This document shows positions 47,568 through 56,830 of a stretch of DNA of 64,000 nucleotides, piece by piece. The translations under genes were made by a program, and so were the position numbers. The stretch comes from Neisseriales bacterium (GTDB lineage Bacteria; Pseudomonadota; Gammaproteobacteria; Burkholderiales; UBA11063). The notes beneath the pieces were generated by a model, which saw nothing but the letters and a program-made list of their open reading frames with translations, was not told the origin of the DNA and ran no database searches. Position 1 is the stretch's first letter, and every line of letters begins with the position of its first letter. The stretch spans positions 1 through 64,000 of the forward strand of contig SSGX01000008.1 in NCBI GenBank assembly GCA_008017155.1, read 5' to 3'.

Positions 47568-47592
47568 ATTAGGCTTAAATCAAATGAGAGAG

Positions 47593-49041
47593 TTAATCCT
47601 TAGCTATATTACCATTTACTAATTTTATTTTTTTATTTATACAGTTAGGAATTTGATCAGCGCGATGGCTAATATAAATTATCGTATGCTCTGTATCTGC
47701 AAATAATGCATCAACAAGCCTAGTAAACTGCCGAGTATGAAACTCATCCAACCCCTGACATGGCTCATCAAATATAAAAAGTGGTGGGTTCTTAACTAGT
47801 GCGCGAAGTAATAATAGCATCCGTTGTATGCCATGCGATACTTGACCAAATTTTGTATTGGCATACTCAGTCAAATTAAGTGCGTTAAGCCACTGATTAA
47901 CAGTCTCAACTTGCTCAGTACTTGCCTTAGCATATAAACCCGGCGTATCAAAGAAACCAGATAGAACTGTATCGAGACAGCTTAAATTTATCGTAAAATT
48001 CCAATGTAATTCTGGCGAAACATATCCAATATTACGCTTTATATCCCAGATTGTTTCACCACTGCCACGTTTTTTACCAAATAAGAATAACTGATTAGCA
48101 TATGCTTGCGGATTATCACCTGTCACCAGGCTAAGTAAGGTTGATTTCCCTGCTCCATTATGCCCAGAAAGTAGCCATTTATCACCTTTTTCAACCAACC
48201 AATCAACCTCATTAAGAACTGTTTTCTCAGCATATTTTATGCTAACATTTTCCATCCTGACGATCTCATTACCAGATAAATTAGTAATAGGCATCAATAA
48301 TGACTTAATCAGAGCATATGAGACGCCAGTATCATCGGCATTATCATCTAGATGATTTGGATAATATTTAGTCTTAGGTATAAAAGATATTTGTTTTTCC
48401 TTAATCTCTGCAATATGAGTTATAAAAGGAGGTACTTCAGGACTATCGCTAATTAAGATAAAAGTTATCCCTAAATTGCATAACTCAGATATGTACTGAT
48501 TCAACTTAGTAACCGAATCAACATCAAGCCCGATATATGGGTTATCCAAAATCATTATTTGTGCTGGCTTAAGAAAAGCCAAAATAAGCTGCAATTTTTT
48601 ACGTTCGCCGCTAGATAACTGAATAAGCGGTGCATTTATCCGATGCTCTAAATGCATGATTGCAATGAGTCTATTAATCTGAATGGCATCCTGTGATTCA
48701 TTATTGATTGCCTCAAGAAGTGTGAGACTATCCTCTGAATCATAACTATTATATCGTTGCTGATAATAAAACTCAGCTAAACCAAACTTATTTTTAAAGC
48801 TAAAATGTTGCGAAACAAGTATAGTTTTAGGTAAAAATACCGAAACATTATCATAAAAACTATCGATGCTTCCACTTACATAAGCCTGTCCAGCTAAAGC
48901 CATTGCAAGGCTTGTCTTACCCGAACCAGCACCTCCAGTTAGAAAAACCTGTTCACCACTAGCAATACTAAATGAAGCATTTTTTAATAGCTGTTTTTCT
49001 CCCCGATCAAGACTGATATCTTTCGCCATAATTCTATTCAT
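47593..49041 (-). CDS. ABC ATPase with two nucleotide-binding domains (ModF-like)
   Basis: A 482-residue cytoplasmic protein with two fused ABC ATPase domains. Domain 1 has Walker A GGAGSGKTS (near residue 35) and signature LSSGERKKLQ; domain 2 has GHNGAGKSTLL (near residue 285), signature VSHGIQRMLLLL (a degenerate form) and FIFDEPCQGLDE. There are no membrane segments. This is the ModF/PhrA layout; ModF's role is unclear. ATG 49041 overlaps the end of the L,D-transpeptidase gene by 8 bp; GTG 49050 and ATG 49029 are alternatives. A membrane partner is not in the window. Confidence 0.85.
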   Translation of the reverse strand: MNRIMAKDISLDRGEKQLLKNASFSIASGEQVFLTGGAGSGKTSLAMALAGQAYVSGSIDSFYDNVSVFLPKTILVSQHFSFKNKFGLAEFYYQQRYNSYDSEDSLTLLEAINNESQDAIQINRLIAIMHLEHRINAPLIQLSSGERKKLQLILAFLKPAQIMILDNPYIGLDVDSVTKLNQYISELCNLGITFILISDSPEVPPFITHIAEIKEKQISFIPKTKYYPNHLDDNADDTGVSYALIKSLLMPITNLSGNEIVRMENVSIKYAEKTVLNEVDWLVEKGDKWLLSGHNGAGKSTLLSLVTGDNPQAYANQLFLFGKKRGSGETIWDIKRNIGYVSPELHWNFTINLSCLDTVLSGFFDTPGLYAKASTEQVETVNQWLNALNLTEYANTKFGQVSHGIQRMLLLLRALVKNPPLFIFDEPCQGLDEFHTRQFTRLVDALFADTEHTIIYISHRADQIPNCINKKIKLVNGNIAKD

Positions 49042-50722
49042 TATCGTCACTTTCTGCCTCTGTTACAGATGACTCTTTAGGTAGATAAACTGGATAATCA
49101 ACATTATCGATCTGATAAATATCATTCCTGAATTGTAATTCACCTTTATTATCTACCCAGACTGTTCCATAGATAATATTTACATCCATTGGTTCGGCAA
49201 GATAAACAATTTGCCTTTTACCCGAAGCAATCTGGCTTTCTACACGATCACCACCCCAATTTGGTTTGTCTGATAATAGGTAGTCTGCTAATTCAATTGG
49301 TTTACCAACCCGGATACAGCCATGACTAAAATCACGCCTATTTCTGCCAAATAGATTCCGCGTTGGTGTATCATGTAGATAGATACCACACACATTTGGA
49401 AAAATAAACTTGATATGACCAAGTGCATTTTTTTCGCCAGGCATTTGTCTGAATTTATATGGCATATTATTTGGATCAACCTTTTTCCAGTTTATTTTGC
49501 TAGGATCAAGCGGAGGATTTGCAAAACTACCATTATAAACATTCATTTGCTCTTTGGCCAGATAGCTAGGATCTTGCTGTAATTTGGGTAAAATTTCTTT
49601 ACGCCCAATGCTGTCCGGAACACTCCAATATGGATTAATCTCGATATAACTGATTTTACTACTTAAAACACAACTCCGATTAGCACCTTTACCAACAATC
49701 ACAGGCATACTGAGCGTAGTTTGCCCACTTTCCATAACATTTAATGAAAAATTTGGAATATTAACTAGTAAGTATTGATTAGATGTTTGCAATGGTAACC
49801 AGCGTAAGCGATCCATATTTAGTTCAATCAACTTAATAACTTGATTTACAGGGATATTCAATGCTTGTAAAGTTTGTTTATCAACTATCCCATTTGCCTT
49901 CAAACCATGATTAGTCTGAAATTTCATCACTGCTTCTTTAAGTTGCTTATCAAAAATAGCCTTCTTTTCAGCTGCACTATATTCACCAGTTATAGTTAAG
50001 CGTTTCTGTAATTGTGAAACTCGTACGCCTTTAGAGCCAAGCTTCAATGAAGCTCCTGCCGCAATTTGTCCCCAACCACCATTAGAGGCAATATTCTGGT
50101 ACTTCTCTAGCTGGCTTTTTAACTCCAAATACCCGGGATAGGTCGGCGTAAGCCCATTTAAAACTTGAGTAAGGTTTCCACCATGAGTAGCTTTTTGCAA
50201 TAAATCAGGTAAATTAACCGCACGTTTACTAATCGTCCACGTCGGATAAACAGCAAGATTATCAACTCTACCTGTTGCCATATGCTTAGCGTAGAGCAAA
50301 AAGGCATCGGTAAGCGTAGTATCAAGATCAGCCAAGGCTGCTATTGGTGGCTGCATCATCGGTGCAGAAGATACTTGCTGAGTTAACTGGTTTATTATTG
50401 AAAGATGATAATCCTCGGGGTATAAGGCGTCTTTGTAGGAATTTTGTAAAATCTCGATTAACTGATTTGCATTTGGAAGAATCTTCCCATTATGTGACCA
50501 TAAAATGGTTGAACTTTCCTGATTATATTGTTGAGTAGTTAATGCTAAACTACAGCGCAATTTATTAGCACACATAATTCGGCTTGCACCAGCACTACTG
50601 TTAATCTTGCCTGATATAACACTTTTAATCTGAGCATCAATATCATTTGCATAAGAGCTACCCATCAACCCAAAGCTAAGCAAAAAGATATATTTATATA
50701 ATCGAATTCCTATCTTTTTCAT
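49034..50722 (-). CDS. L,D-transpeptidase, YcbB/LdtD type
   Basis: A 562-residue exported enzyme that forms 3-3 crosslinks in peptidoglycan. Signal peptide about 1-25 (ending YAN/SYA), an N-terminal scaffold domain, a peptidoglycan-binding domain (about 225-290, LGSKGVRVSQLQKRL) and the YkuD catalytic domain with SHGCIRVGKP (catalytic Cys). The length and order match YcbB. ATG 50722 is chosen over an upstream TTG at 50740; the binding site is weak. An extended -10 TGCTAGAAT lies at 50766-50758 on this strand. Confidence 0.92.
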   Translation of the reverse strand: MKKIGIRLYKYIFLLSFGLMGSSYANDIDAQIKSVISGKINSSAGASRIMCANKLRCSLALTTQQYNQESSTILWSHNGKILPNANQLIEILQNSYKDALYPEDYHLSIINQLTQQVSSAPMMQPPIAALADLDTTLTDAFLLYAKHMATGRVDNLAVYPTWTISKRAVNLPDLLQKATHGGNLTQVLNGLTPTYPGYLELKSQLEKYQNIASNGGWGQIAAGASLKLGSKGVRVSQLQKRLTITGEYSAAEKKAIFDKQLKEAVMKFQTNHGLKANGIVDKQTLQALNIPVNQVIKLIELNMDRLRWLPLQTSNQYLLVNIPNFSLNVMESGQTTLSMPVIVGKGANRSCVLSSKISYIEINPYWSVPDSIGRKEILPKLQQDPSYLAKEQMNVYNGSFANPPLDPSKINWKKVDPNNMPYKFRQMPGEKNALGHIKFIFPNVCGIYLHDTPTRNLFGRNRRDFSHGCIRVGKPIELADYLLSDKPNWGGDRVESQIASGKRQIVYLAEPMDVNIIYGTVWVDNKGELQFRNDIYQIDNVDYPVYLPKESSVTEAESDDNE

Positions 50723-51034
50723 ATTCAAGCCACATACCAAAAATTACAATAGATTGTATTCTAGCAAATTTTACTGCTACTCACGGCTTATATTTATAGA
50801 TATTTCTGCTCTAGAATGTTTTTTCAAAATACAATAGGAACATAAGCAAATTAATTCACAAATCAAACAAGATAAATTAGTAGCGGCTTGGTAAATAAAT
50901 AAAAAGCACATCAAAAATTCTAAAGGTAAGTAATCAAATCTGATTCTAAGACGAGGGCGAATTGATTAATTTCAACAATAAATTACTGGTATAATAAGGG
51001 TTTGCCTAAAATAAATTATAGAGAACCTATCGTT
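50723..51034. other. Divergent promoter region L,D-transpeptidase / threonine synthase
   Basis: A gap of 312 bp. On the minus strand an extended -10 TGCTAGAAT (50758-50766) faces the L,D-transpeptidase; on the plus strand TGGTATAAT (50987-50995) faces the threonine synthase. The middle is AT-rich with no clear palindrome or RNA structure. No leader peptide with branched-chain codons was seen. Confidence 0.55.
50987..50995 (+). promoter_or_regulatory. Extended -10 promoter for threonine synthase
   Basis: TGGTATAAT with a perfect -10 hexamer (50990-50995). Transcription would begin near 51002, which leaves the TTG at 51002 at the very 5' end and supports ATG 51035. Confidence 0.65.
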
Positions 51035-52831
51035 ATGTATTATTTACGCGACTTTGTTAGTAAAGAGCCAGTTCATCCAGACAATCTAGTATTTACTGGA
51101 GAAACAACCCCGTGGGAAGTTGTAATGGATCTTGACTCCATCAAAAGTAAGATGAATCTGGATTATTTCCGCCAAGCTCCACCTAATTTATTGAAATATT
51201 TACCACTGCTACCAATTGAAAAGCAAGCTGAATTTATAACTCTTCGAGAAGCAGCAACACCACTATTAAAAAGCCGCAAGCTTGGACGTAATCTTGGAGT
51301 TGAGCTATATCTAAAAGTTGAAGGTAAAAACCCGACCGGATCATTCAAAGATCGTGGTACAGCGGTTGAAATCTCAGTTGCTCGCGAAAAAGGAGCAAAA
51401 GCAATTATCCTAGCTTCCACCGGAAATATGGCAGCTTCCTGTGCGTGCTATGCAGCTGCTGCTGGCATTCCCTGCTTCATTTTAGTGCCAGAAGGTGTTC
51501 CTCCCGGTAAATTATCGCAGGTTCTTGCCTTTGGTGGGCATATTGTACAGGTCAAAGGCACTTATAATGATGCTGCCGATCTTGCTTACAAAATCGCCGA
51601 AGAAATGGGGTTTTATTTGGCTGGTGACTACGCTTTCCGCCTTGAAGGTGCGAAAACCGCTGCCTTTGAAATCATTGATCAAATGCTATTTCAAGTTCCT
51701 GACTATCTAGCTGTACCAATTGGTTGTGGTACCAATATTGGTGGTTACTATAAAGGCTTTATGGATTATTATCGTTTGGGTTTGATTGATAAATTACCTA
51801 GAATAATTGGGATTCAGGCAACAGGCGCTCAGGCAGTAGTCAATAGCTTTGAACAAAAAGTCAATAAAATTGAAACCCTAGCAAGCGTAAATACTCTAGC
51901 TTCGGCAATTTGTGTGGCAAATCCTATTGATGGACTAAAAGCACTAGAAGCGATAAATAGCACCAATGGTTATGCAATTGCTGTTACCGATAACGAAATT
52001 TTGGCTGCACAACATCGTTTAGCTAAAGAAGAGGGAATTTTTGCTGAAAGTTCAGCGGCAGCTACAATAGCTGGTATTCAAAAATTGATTGAACAAGATA
52101 AAATCGAAGCGCATAAAAAAGTACTTTGTGTGCTAACTGGTGATGGGTTAAAAGATCCGCAAGTTGTGTTAAAAGCAGCAATCAAACCGCCAACCATTTA
52201 CCCGCAAACTAAAGACTTCCTGAGTCTTTATGAAAATGGCTTTTTTGATGGTAAAAGCATGGTATTTGTTGAAAAAACTGACACCTTATTTGCTAATTCA
52301 CCAACAAAAGCCGATATTACCCGTGAGTTACAAAATCTATTTGCCGCTCATTATAGCGATGAGTATGTTGATAAAATCGAGCTATCGCTTAATAAGATGG
52401 TACAAAAAGGTAAAACCATTACTATTTCTGACTTCCAAGATAGTATTCAGGGTGTACTAGAATCACCACGCCACATTAAGGCTGATGTATTTTCGGTGGT
52501 TGACTTTTTTGTTGATACCGCAAAAGATAAGAAAGCTAATGCGAAAGTAAAAGTAAAAATCAATAATACTGAATACGCTGGTTCAGCAGAAGGAACTGGT
52601 CCGGTTGATGCGGTAATTAAGGCGCTTACTCATGCCTGTCATGAAACTTTATTATTCAAACTAGTTGACTATAAAGTAGAAATTCGTGGACAAGGAACTG
52701 ATGCCAACGTATATGTAGAAATGAAGCTACAAAAAGATAATGGTTCTTCGATTGGTAGTGGGACATCTCCAGATATAATTCAGGCATCAATTGAAGCATT
52801 TGCCGAAGCCTATAATGGGTTTAATGTTTAA
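51035..52831 (+). CDS. thrC: Threonine synthase fused to a LeuA-type allosteric domain
   Basis: Predicted to make threonine from phosphohomoserine with pyridoxal phosphate. The protein is 598 residues from ATG 51035. Residues about 70-390 form a PLP enzyme with NPTGSFKDRG (PLP Lys105) and GCGTNIGG-type phosphate loop. NPTxSFKDRG is typical of threonine synthase rather than threonine deaminase. Residues about 470-598 resemble the isopropylmalate synthase regulatory domain: GTGPVDAVIKALTHA, then a GTSPDIIQASIEAF terminal motif. This domain binds leucine in LeuA and isoleucine in citramalate synthase. The gene is 27 bp before ilvD, so the ligand may be a branched-chain amino acid. Unusual fusion. 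Confidence 0.85.
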   Translation: MYYLRDFVSKEPVHPDNLVFTGETTPWEVVMDLDSIKSKMNLDYFRQAPPNLLKYLPLLPIEKQAEFITLREAATPLLKSRKLGRNLGVELYLKVEGKNPTGSFKDRGTAVEISVAREKGAKAIILASTGNMAASCACYAAAAGIPCFILVPEGVPPGKLSQVLAFGGHIVQVKGTYNDAADLAYKIAEEMGFYLAGDYAFRLEGAKTAAFEIIDQMLFQVPDYLAVPIGCGTNIGGYYKGFMDYYRLGLIDKLPRIIGIQATGAQAVVNSFEQKVNKIETLASVNTLASAICVANPIDGLKALEAINSTNGYAIAVTDNEILAAQHRLAKEEGIFAESSAAATIAGIQKLIEQDKIEAHKKVLCVLTGDGLKDPQVVLKAAIKPPTIYPQTKDFLSLYENGFFDGKSMVFVEKTDTLFANSPTKADITRELQNLFAAHYSDEYVDKIELSLNKMVQKGKTITISDFQDSIQGVLESPRHIKADVFSVVDFFVDTAKDKKANAKVKVKINNTEYAGSAEGTGPVDAVIKALTHACHETLLFKLVDYKVEIRGQGTDANVYVEMKLQKDNGSSIGSGTSPDIIQASIEAFAEAYNGFNV

Positions 52832-52858
52832 TTAATAATAGTTAGTATTGGAATAAAT

Positions 52859-54535
52859 ATGATAAAAATCAATAAAGTAAGTAGCGTTATCACAGAAGAC
52901 ATCTCACAAGGGGCTTCACAAGCCATGCTTTATGCAACTGGACTTAAAGAAGAAGACATGCATAAAGCCCAAGTTGGGATTGGTAGCGTATGGTACGAAG
53001 GTAATCCATGTAATATGCATTTGCTAAATCTTGCTGAAGAAGTAAAAAAAGGGGTTAAAGCTGCTGGTTTAGTTGGAATGCGCTTTAATACGATTGGTGT
53101 CAGCGATGGTATCTCTATGGGTACCAATGGTATGCGCTACTCTTTACAATCACGTGAAATTATTGCTGATTCAATCGAAACTATTACTGGTGCGCAATGG
53201 TATGATGGATTAATCACTATTCCTGGTTGTGATAAAAATATGCCCGGTTGTGTAATGGCTATGATTCGCCTTAATCGCCCAAGCATTATGATTTATGGTG
53301 GCACGATCAAGGCTGGTGAATATAATGGTAAGATACTTGATATCGTATCAGCATTTCAGGCATATGGTGAATTTTTGGCAGGTAAAATAACTGAAGAAGA
53401 ACGTCAAGGAATCGTGCGTAACTCATGTCCGGGGGCTGGCGCCTGTGGTGGGATGTACACGGCTAATACTATGGCTTGTGCAATTGAGGCTCTTGGTTTG
53501 TCACTACCATATAGTTCATCAATCGCAGCAACCCATGTTGCTAAAATTGCTGAGTGTCATCATGCGGGTACGGCAATTCATCATTTATTAGAAAAAGATA
53601 TTAAGCCTAGCGATATTCTTAGTAAAAAGTCCTTTGAAAATGCCTTTACGCTAGTTACCGTTTTGGGTGGCTCAACCAATGCTGTACTTCATTTAATCGC
53701 AATGGCACGTACGGCTAATATTGATTTCACACTTGAAGATATTCAAAAAATTAGTGATAAAACGCCGATGTTGGCTGATTTTAAACCAAGTGGTAAATAT
53801 GTAATGGCTGATTTACATGCTTTGGGTGGAACTCCAGCGGTATTAAAACTATTACTCGAAAATGGCATGCTTCATGGTGATTGCCTAACGGTTACGGGTA
53901 AAACTATGGCGGAGAATCTTGCTGATTTACCGGGACTACCTGCGGATCAGGATTTGGTTCAACCATTTAGTGCCCCAATCAAGGCTACCGGACATATCCA
54001 GATATTATATGGTAATCTAGCAACTGAAGGTTCTGCAGCTAAAATTACTGGTAAAGAAGGTACTTACTTTAAAGGGCCTGCGCGCTGCTTTGATACTGAA
54101 GAAGCAATGGTAGAAGCTTTAGCACAGGGTAAGATCCAAAAAGGTGATGTAATTGTTATTCGCTTCCAAGGGCCTAAAGGTGGACCGGGAATGCCAGAAA
54201 TGTTAAAACCAACTTCAGCAATAGTTGGCGCAGGTCTTGGCAAAGATGTAGCATTAATTACCGATGGGCGTTTTTCCGGTGGTTCACATGGTTTTATCGT
54301 GGGTCATATTACTCCTGAAGCCCAAGTTGGCGGTAATATTGCATTAATTAAAGATAATGATATTATTGCAATTGATGCTGAAAATAACACCATCAATGCT
54401 GAAGTAAGTGATGAGGAATTTGCAAATCGCCGTAAGAATTGGCAAGCACCTCCTTACCGCTCTACCCGTGGTACATTGTATAAATTCATCAAAAATGTAA
54501 AATCAGCCAGCCTTGGTTGTGTTACAGATGAATAA
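52859..54535 (+). CDS. ilvD: Dihydroxy-acid dehydratase
   Basis: Dehydrates dihydroxy acids to the oxo-acids of valine and isoleucine, using an iron-sulfur cluster. At 558 residues it has [13 protein letters not shown] and [19 protein letters not shown] with cluster Cys residues, and the C-terminal [19 protein letters not shown]. It is directly downstream of the threonine synthase fusion and followed by a strong terminator, so the two genes form an operon joining threonine and isoleucine synthesis. Confidence 0.97.
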   Translation: MIKINKVSSVITEDISQGASQAMLYATGLKEEDMHKAQVGIGSVWYEGNPCNMHLLNLAEEVKKGVKAAGLVGMRFNTIGVSDGISMGTNGMRYSLQSREIIADSIETITGAQWYDGLITIPGCDKNMPGCVMAMIRLNRPSIMIYGGTIKAGEYNGKILDIVSAFQAYGEFLAGKITEEERQGIVRNSCPGAGACGGMYTANTMACAIEALGLSLPYSSSIAATHVAKIAECHHAGTAIHHLLEKDIKPSDILSKKSFENAFTLVTVLGGSTNAVLHLIAMARTANIDFTLEDIQKISDKTPMLADFKPSGKYVMADLHALGGTPAVLKLLLENGMLHGDCLTVTGKTMAENLADLPGLPADQDLVQPFSAPIKATGHIQILYGNLATEGSAAKITGKEGTYFKGPARCFDTEEAMVEALAQGKIQKGDVIVIRFQGPKGGPGMPEMLKPTSAIVGAGLGKDVALITDGRFSGGSHGFIVGHITPEAQVGGNIALIKDNDIIAIDAENNTINAEVSDEEFANRRKNWQAPPYRSTRGTLYKFIKNVKSASLGCVTDE

Positions 54536-54542
54536 TTGAAGT

Positions 54543-54576
54543 AAAATCCCCGATATATAATATTTCGGGGATTTTT
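54543..54576 (+). terminator. Rho-independent terminator of ilvD
   Basis: An 11-bp stem AAAATCCCCGA / TCGGGGATTTT with an 11-base AT loop and a T run. It begins 7 bp after the ilvD stop. Confidence 0.85.
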
Positions 54577-54608
54577 ATTAGCTAATGATTTATTAAGATG
54601 TCAATAAG

Positions 54609-55010
54609 ATGAATAAGATAATTTTATTTATTCTGCTACTCTCAATTAAACTAGCTTTTGCTGCCAATCTGACTGTCACAGTTAGTAATATTATTGATAA
54701 AAAAGGACAAATGATCATTAGTTTATACAATAATAAAGCTTCATTCCCGATTGAAGGTAAAGAATATCGTGCAATTATAGTTTACCCAATAACTGCAGCA
54801 ACCATTACCACCACCTTTAATAATATTCCATCTGGCACTTATGCAGTTGCAGTAATTCATGATGAAGATCGTGATGGTAAAATTAGCCGTAATGATAATG
54901 GTGAACCAACGGAGCAGTTTGGCTTTAGTAATACAAGCAAATCATCTTTTGATGCCGCACAATTTTTCGTCGCAACCGAAAATCTACAAATAAATATTAA
55001 TTTAAAATAA
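54609..55010 (+). CDS. DUF2141 family exported protein
   Basis: A 133-residue periplasmic or secreted protein. Signal peptide about 1-19 (ending AFA/AAN), then an immunoglobulin-like beta domain with NIPSGTYAVAVIHDEDRDGKISRN and GEPTEQFGFSN, the characteristic DUF2141 pattern. The Asp-rich turn could bind calcium. Function is not established. It lies between the ilvD terminator and a convergent secreted lipoprotein gene. Confidence 0.85.
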   Translation: MNKIILFILLLSIKLAFAANLTVTVSNIIDKKGQMIISLYNNKASFPIEGKEYRAIIVYPITAATITTTFNNIPSGTYAVAVIHDEDRDGKISRNDNGEPTEQFGFSNTSKSSFDAAQFFVATENLQININLK

Positions 55011-55032
55011 CTTTGTTAAATTTCAAGGTTTT

Positions 55033-56619
55033 TTAATTATTAAACCATTGCTGAGGAATGTAATCATACATATAAACCCCCATACCACACCCACCCGGGA
55101 AGTTTGTATTATCACATCCTTGTGAAGCCAAGAAACCACTTGCAACTGACTGAAATTGTGGTAAATAATTTCCCCAACTGCCAAAACCATTTTCATCACC
55201 GCATGAAGCTTGTGGATTGTATTTAGAAGCAACACAACTACAATTTGCTCCATCAATACATTGTTTACCTGAGCCAGCATAAGAACCAATTGGTCCAATA
55301 TATTGAGTTGATAACAAGTACACAACTTGACTATTTGCCGGAATAGTCCATGGATCAGCACCGTTAGCAGCTGCTGGTATTGCCCCATAAATATTATTAG
55401 CTAACGGACTATCTGTGGTATTATTAAAAACATGACCAAAGCTTTGCATTATTTGCTGATCTGGAGACGCATTTATATCTACATTATTGGTATATGTACT
55501 ATCACAACCATAATCACTACTCCCATGATTTATTGAACACTGATAGATATTTGCGCTTACTATTCCTGATTCAAAATCAGATTCAGCATTACCTGGGGCT
55601 AAAGCAAATAATTTTTGCGGACCAGGAAATGAACCATTTAATGTATCAATTCCATTACTGTAATTTACAGACATACCTACATCTTTTCCTTGCGTAGCCA
55701 TATTATAAATTGCCGTAAGTGTTTCAATACCTTCAGGGGCAACAGTATCCAATCTTGGAGTTGCATAATCGTTCCCTTTGTCTAAGTCGTAAACTTCTAT
55801 AAGGTTTAAATTTACCCAAGATTTTAATCCAGAGCTAATCCAACCAAGATTAAGGCTATCTGCCAATGTTTGTTTATAAATCCATTCTCTATTTGGGTCA
55901 GTATCCTGAAGAGCATTGGTTTGACCATCATAAGCATTACCACTGACTACCTTAGCTCCATACCCATCATTAGCAATAATTTTATTAACATAGCTTGTCC
56001 AACATACAGATTTTAATAAATTTGATTGGTTTGGATCAGTTTGCCCTGCTACATTTGAACAGCTATTAATATCTGTTGAATTTTGTGGAACACTCCAAGC
56101 ACCCCATCCATATTTATCGCCTGCCTCTACATCGGTAAAAGCATAGATTTCAATTTTATTTTGGGCGGTTAAATTATATTTAGCAACTGACTCAATAAAT
56201 TGAATAGCAAGACCACTATTAGCAACAGTAGTATTTAATCCATAGATGTCCGGGTTCTGTGTAGGATTATCAACATTCAATAGAATCCGACTAATTTTTA
56301 GACTAGACTGATTTGTTATTCGCTTAAGTAAATCATTATAAAACTGCGCTGCTGGTTTATCACCTGCTGTATTATACGGTGCACCAACAATCATTGTGTA
56401 GCCAGAAGTTTGTGGATCTTTCATTCCACCTGATATATTTTGGGTATTTTGAACTAATTTATTAGTTGACACTGTGCTTGAAGCCGAAATTGCTAATGAA
56501 TTACTATTAGTGTTATTATTGTTATTTGTGTTTCCACCACTATTACATGCAGTTAGTCCAAATAAAATAGCACTGGCTAATGTCATTTGTTTGATTAAAC
56601 TTAGACTTTTATGATTCAT
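55033..56619 (-). CDS. Secreted lipoprotein of unknown function, possibly glycan-active
   Basis: A 528-residue lipoprotein: signal peptide with lipobox LTAC (Cys25) then an Asn-rich low-complexity stretch (about 28-40). The remainder resembles a barrel enzyme in general pattern (ISRILLNVDNP, IEIYAFTDVEAGDKYGWGAW, and a C-terminal YMYDYIPQQWF), but I do not see the GH18 DxxDxDxE motif and do not assign a family. Many Cys (about a dozen) suggest disulfides. ATG 56619 has GGGGGA 6 bases upstream. It shares a 20-bp upstream element with the GH18-like gene at 12957, so the two may be controlled together. Confidence 0.65.
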   Translation of the reverse strand: MNHKSLSLIKQMTLASAILFGLTACNSGGNTNNNNNTNSNSLAISASSTVSTNKLVQNTQNISGGMKDPQTSGYTMIVGAPYNTAGDKPAAQFYNDLLKRITNQSSLKISRILLNVDNPTQNPDIYGLNTTVANSGLAIQFIESVAKYNLTAQNKIEIYAFTDVEAGDKYGWGAWSVPQNSTDINSCSNVAGQTDPNQSNLLKSVCWTSYVNKIIANDGYGAKVVSGNAYDGQTNALQDTDPNREWIYKQTLADSLNLGWISSGLKSWVNLNLIEVYDLDKGNDYATPRLDTVAPEGIETLTAIYNMATQGKDVGMSVNYSNGIDTLNGSFPGPQKLFALAPGNAESDFESGIVSANIYQCSINHGSSDYGCDSTYTNNVDINASPDQQIMQSFGHVFNNTTDSPLANNIYGAIPAAANGADPWTIPANSQVVYLLSTQYIGPIGSYAGSGKQCIDGANCSCVASKYNPQASCGDENGFGSWGNYLPQFQSVASGFLASQGCDNTNFPGGCGMGVYMYDYIPQQWFNN

Positions 56620-56678
56620 GAAATTCCCCCTTTGTTTTGCTTAAGGACTCATTGTAAAAGATTGCAAACAAATTTAAC

Positions 56679-56698
56679 ACCGCGTTTTTACATGGGAA
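56679..56698 (-). promoter_or_regulatory. Shared 20-bp upstream element, copy 2
   Basis: On the minus strand TTCCCATGTAAAAACGCGGT, 59 bp before the secreted lipoprotein ATG. Matches copy 1 at 14571-14590 at 19 of 20 positions. It lies 132 bp from the divergent ppk2 start and could also affect that gene. Confidence 0.6.
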
Positions 56699-56830
56699 AC
56701 TAAAAACCTTATCAAAAATCATGTTTTCCACAATTAACCACAATAAAAATGTGGTAAAATAACTGTATTGTTTATTAATTATAAGGTAAGCTACCTGAAA
56801 AAGCTTCTTCAACTTCAATAAGGAAACATT

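Noticed and set aside
50723-51034. An attenuator leader peptide before the threonine synthase-ilvD operon.
   Set aside because: No short frame rich in Ile, Val, Leu or Thr codons followed by a terminator hairpin was visible.
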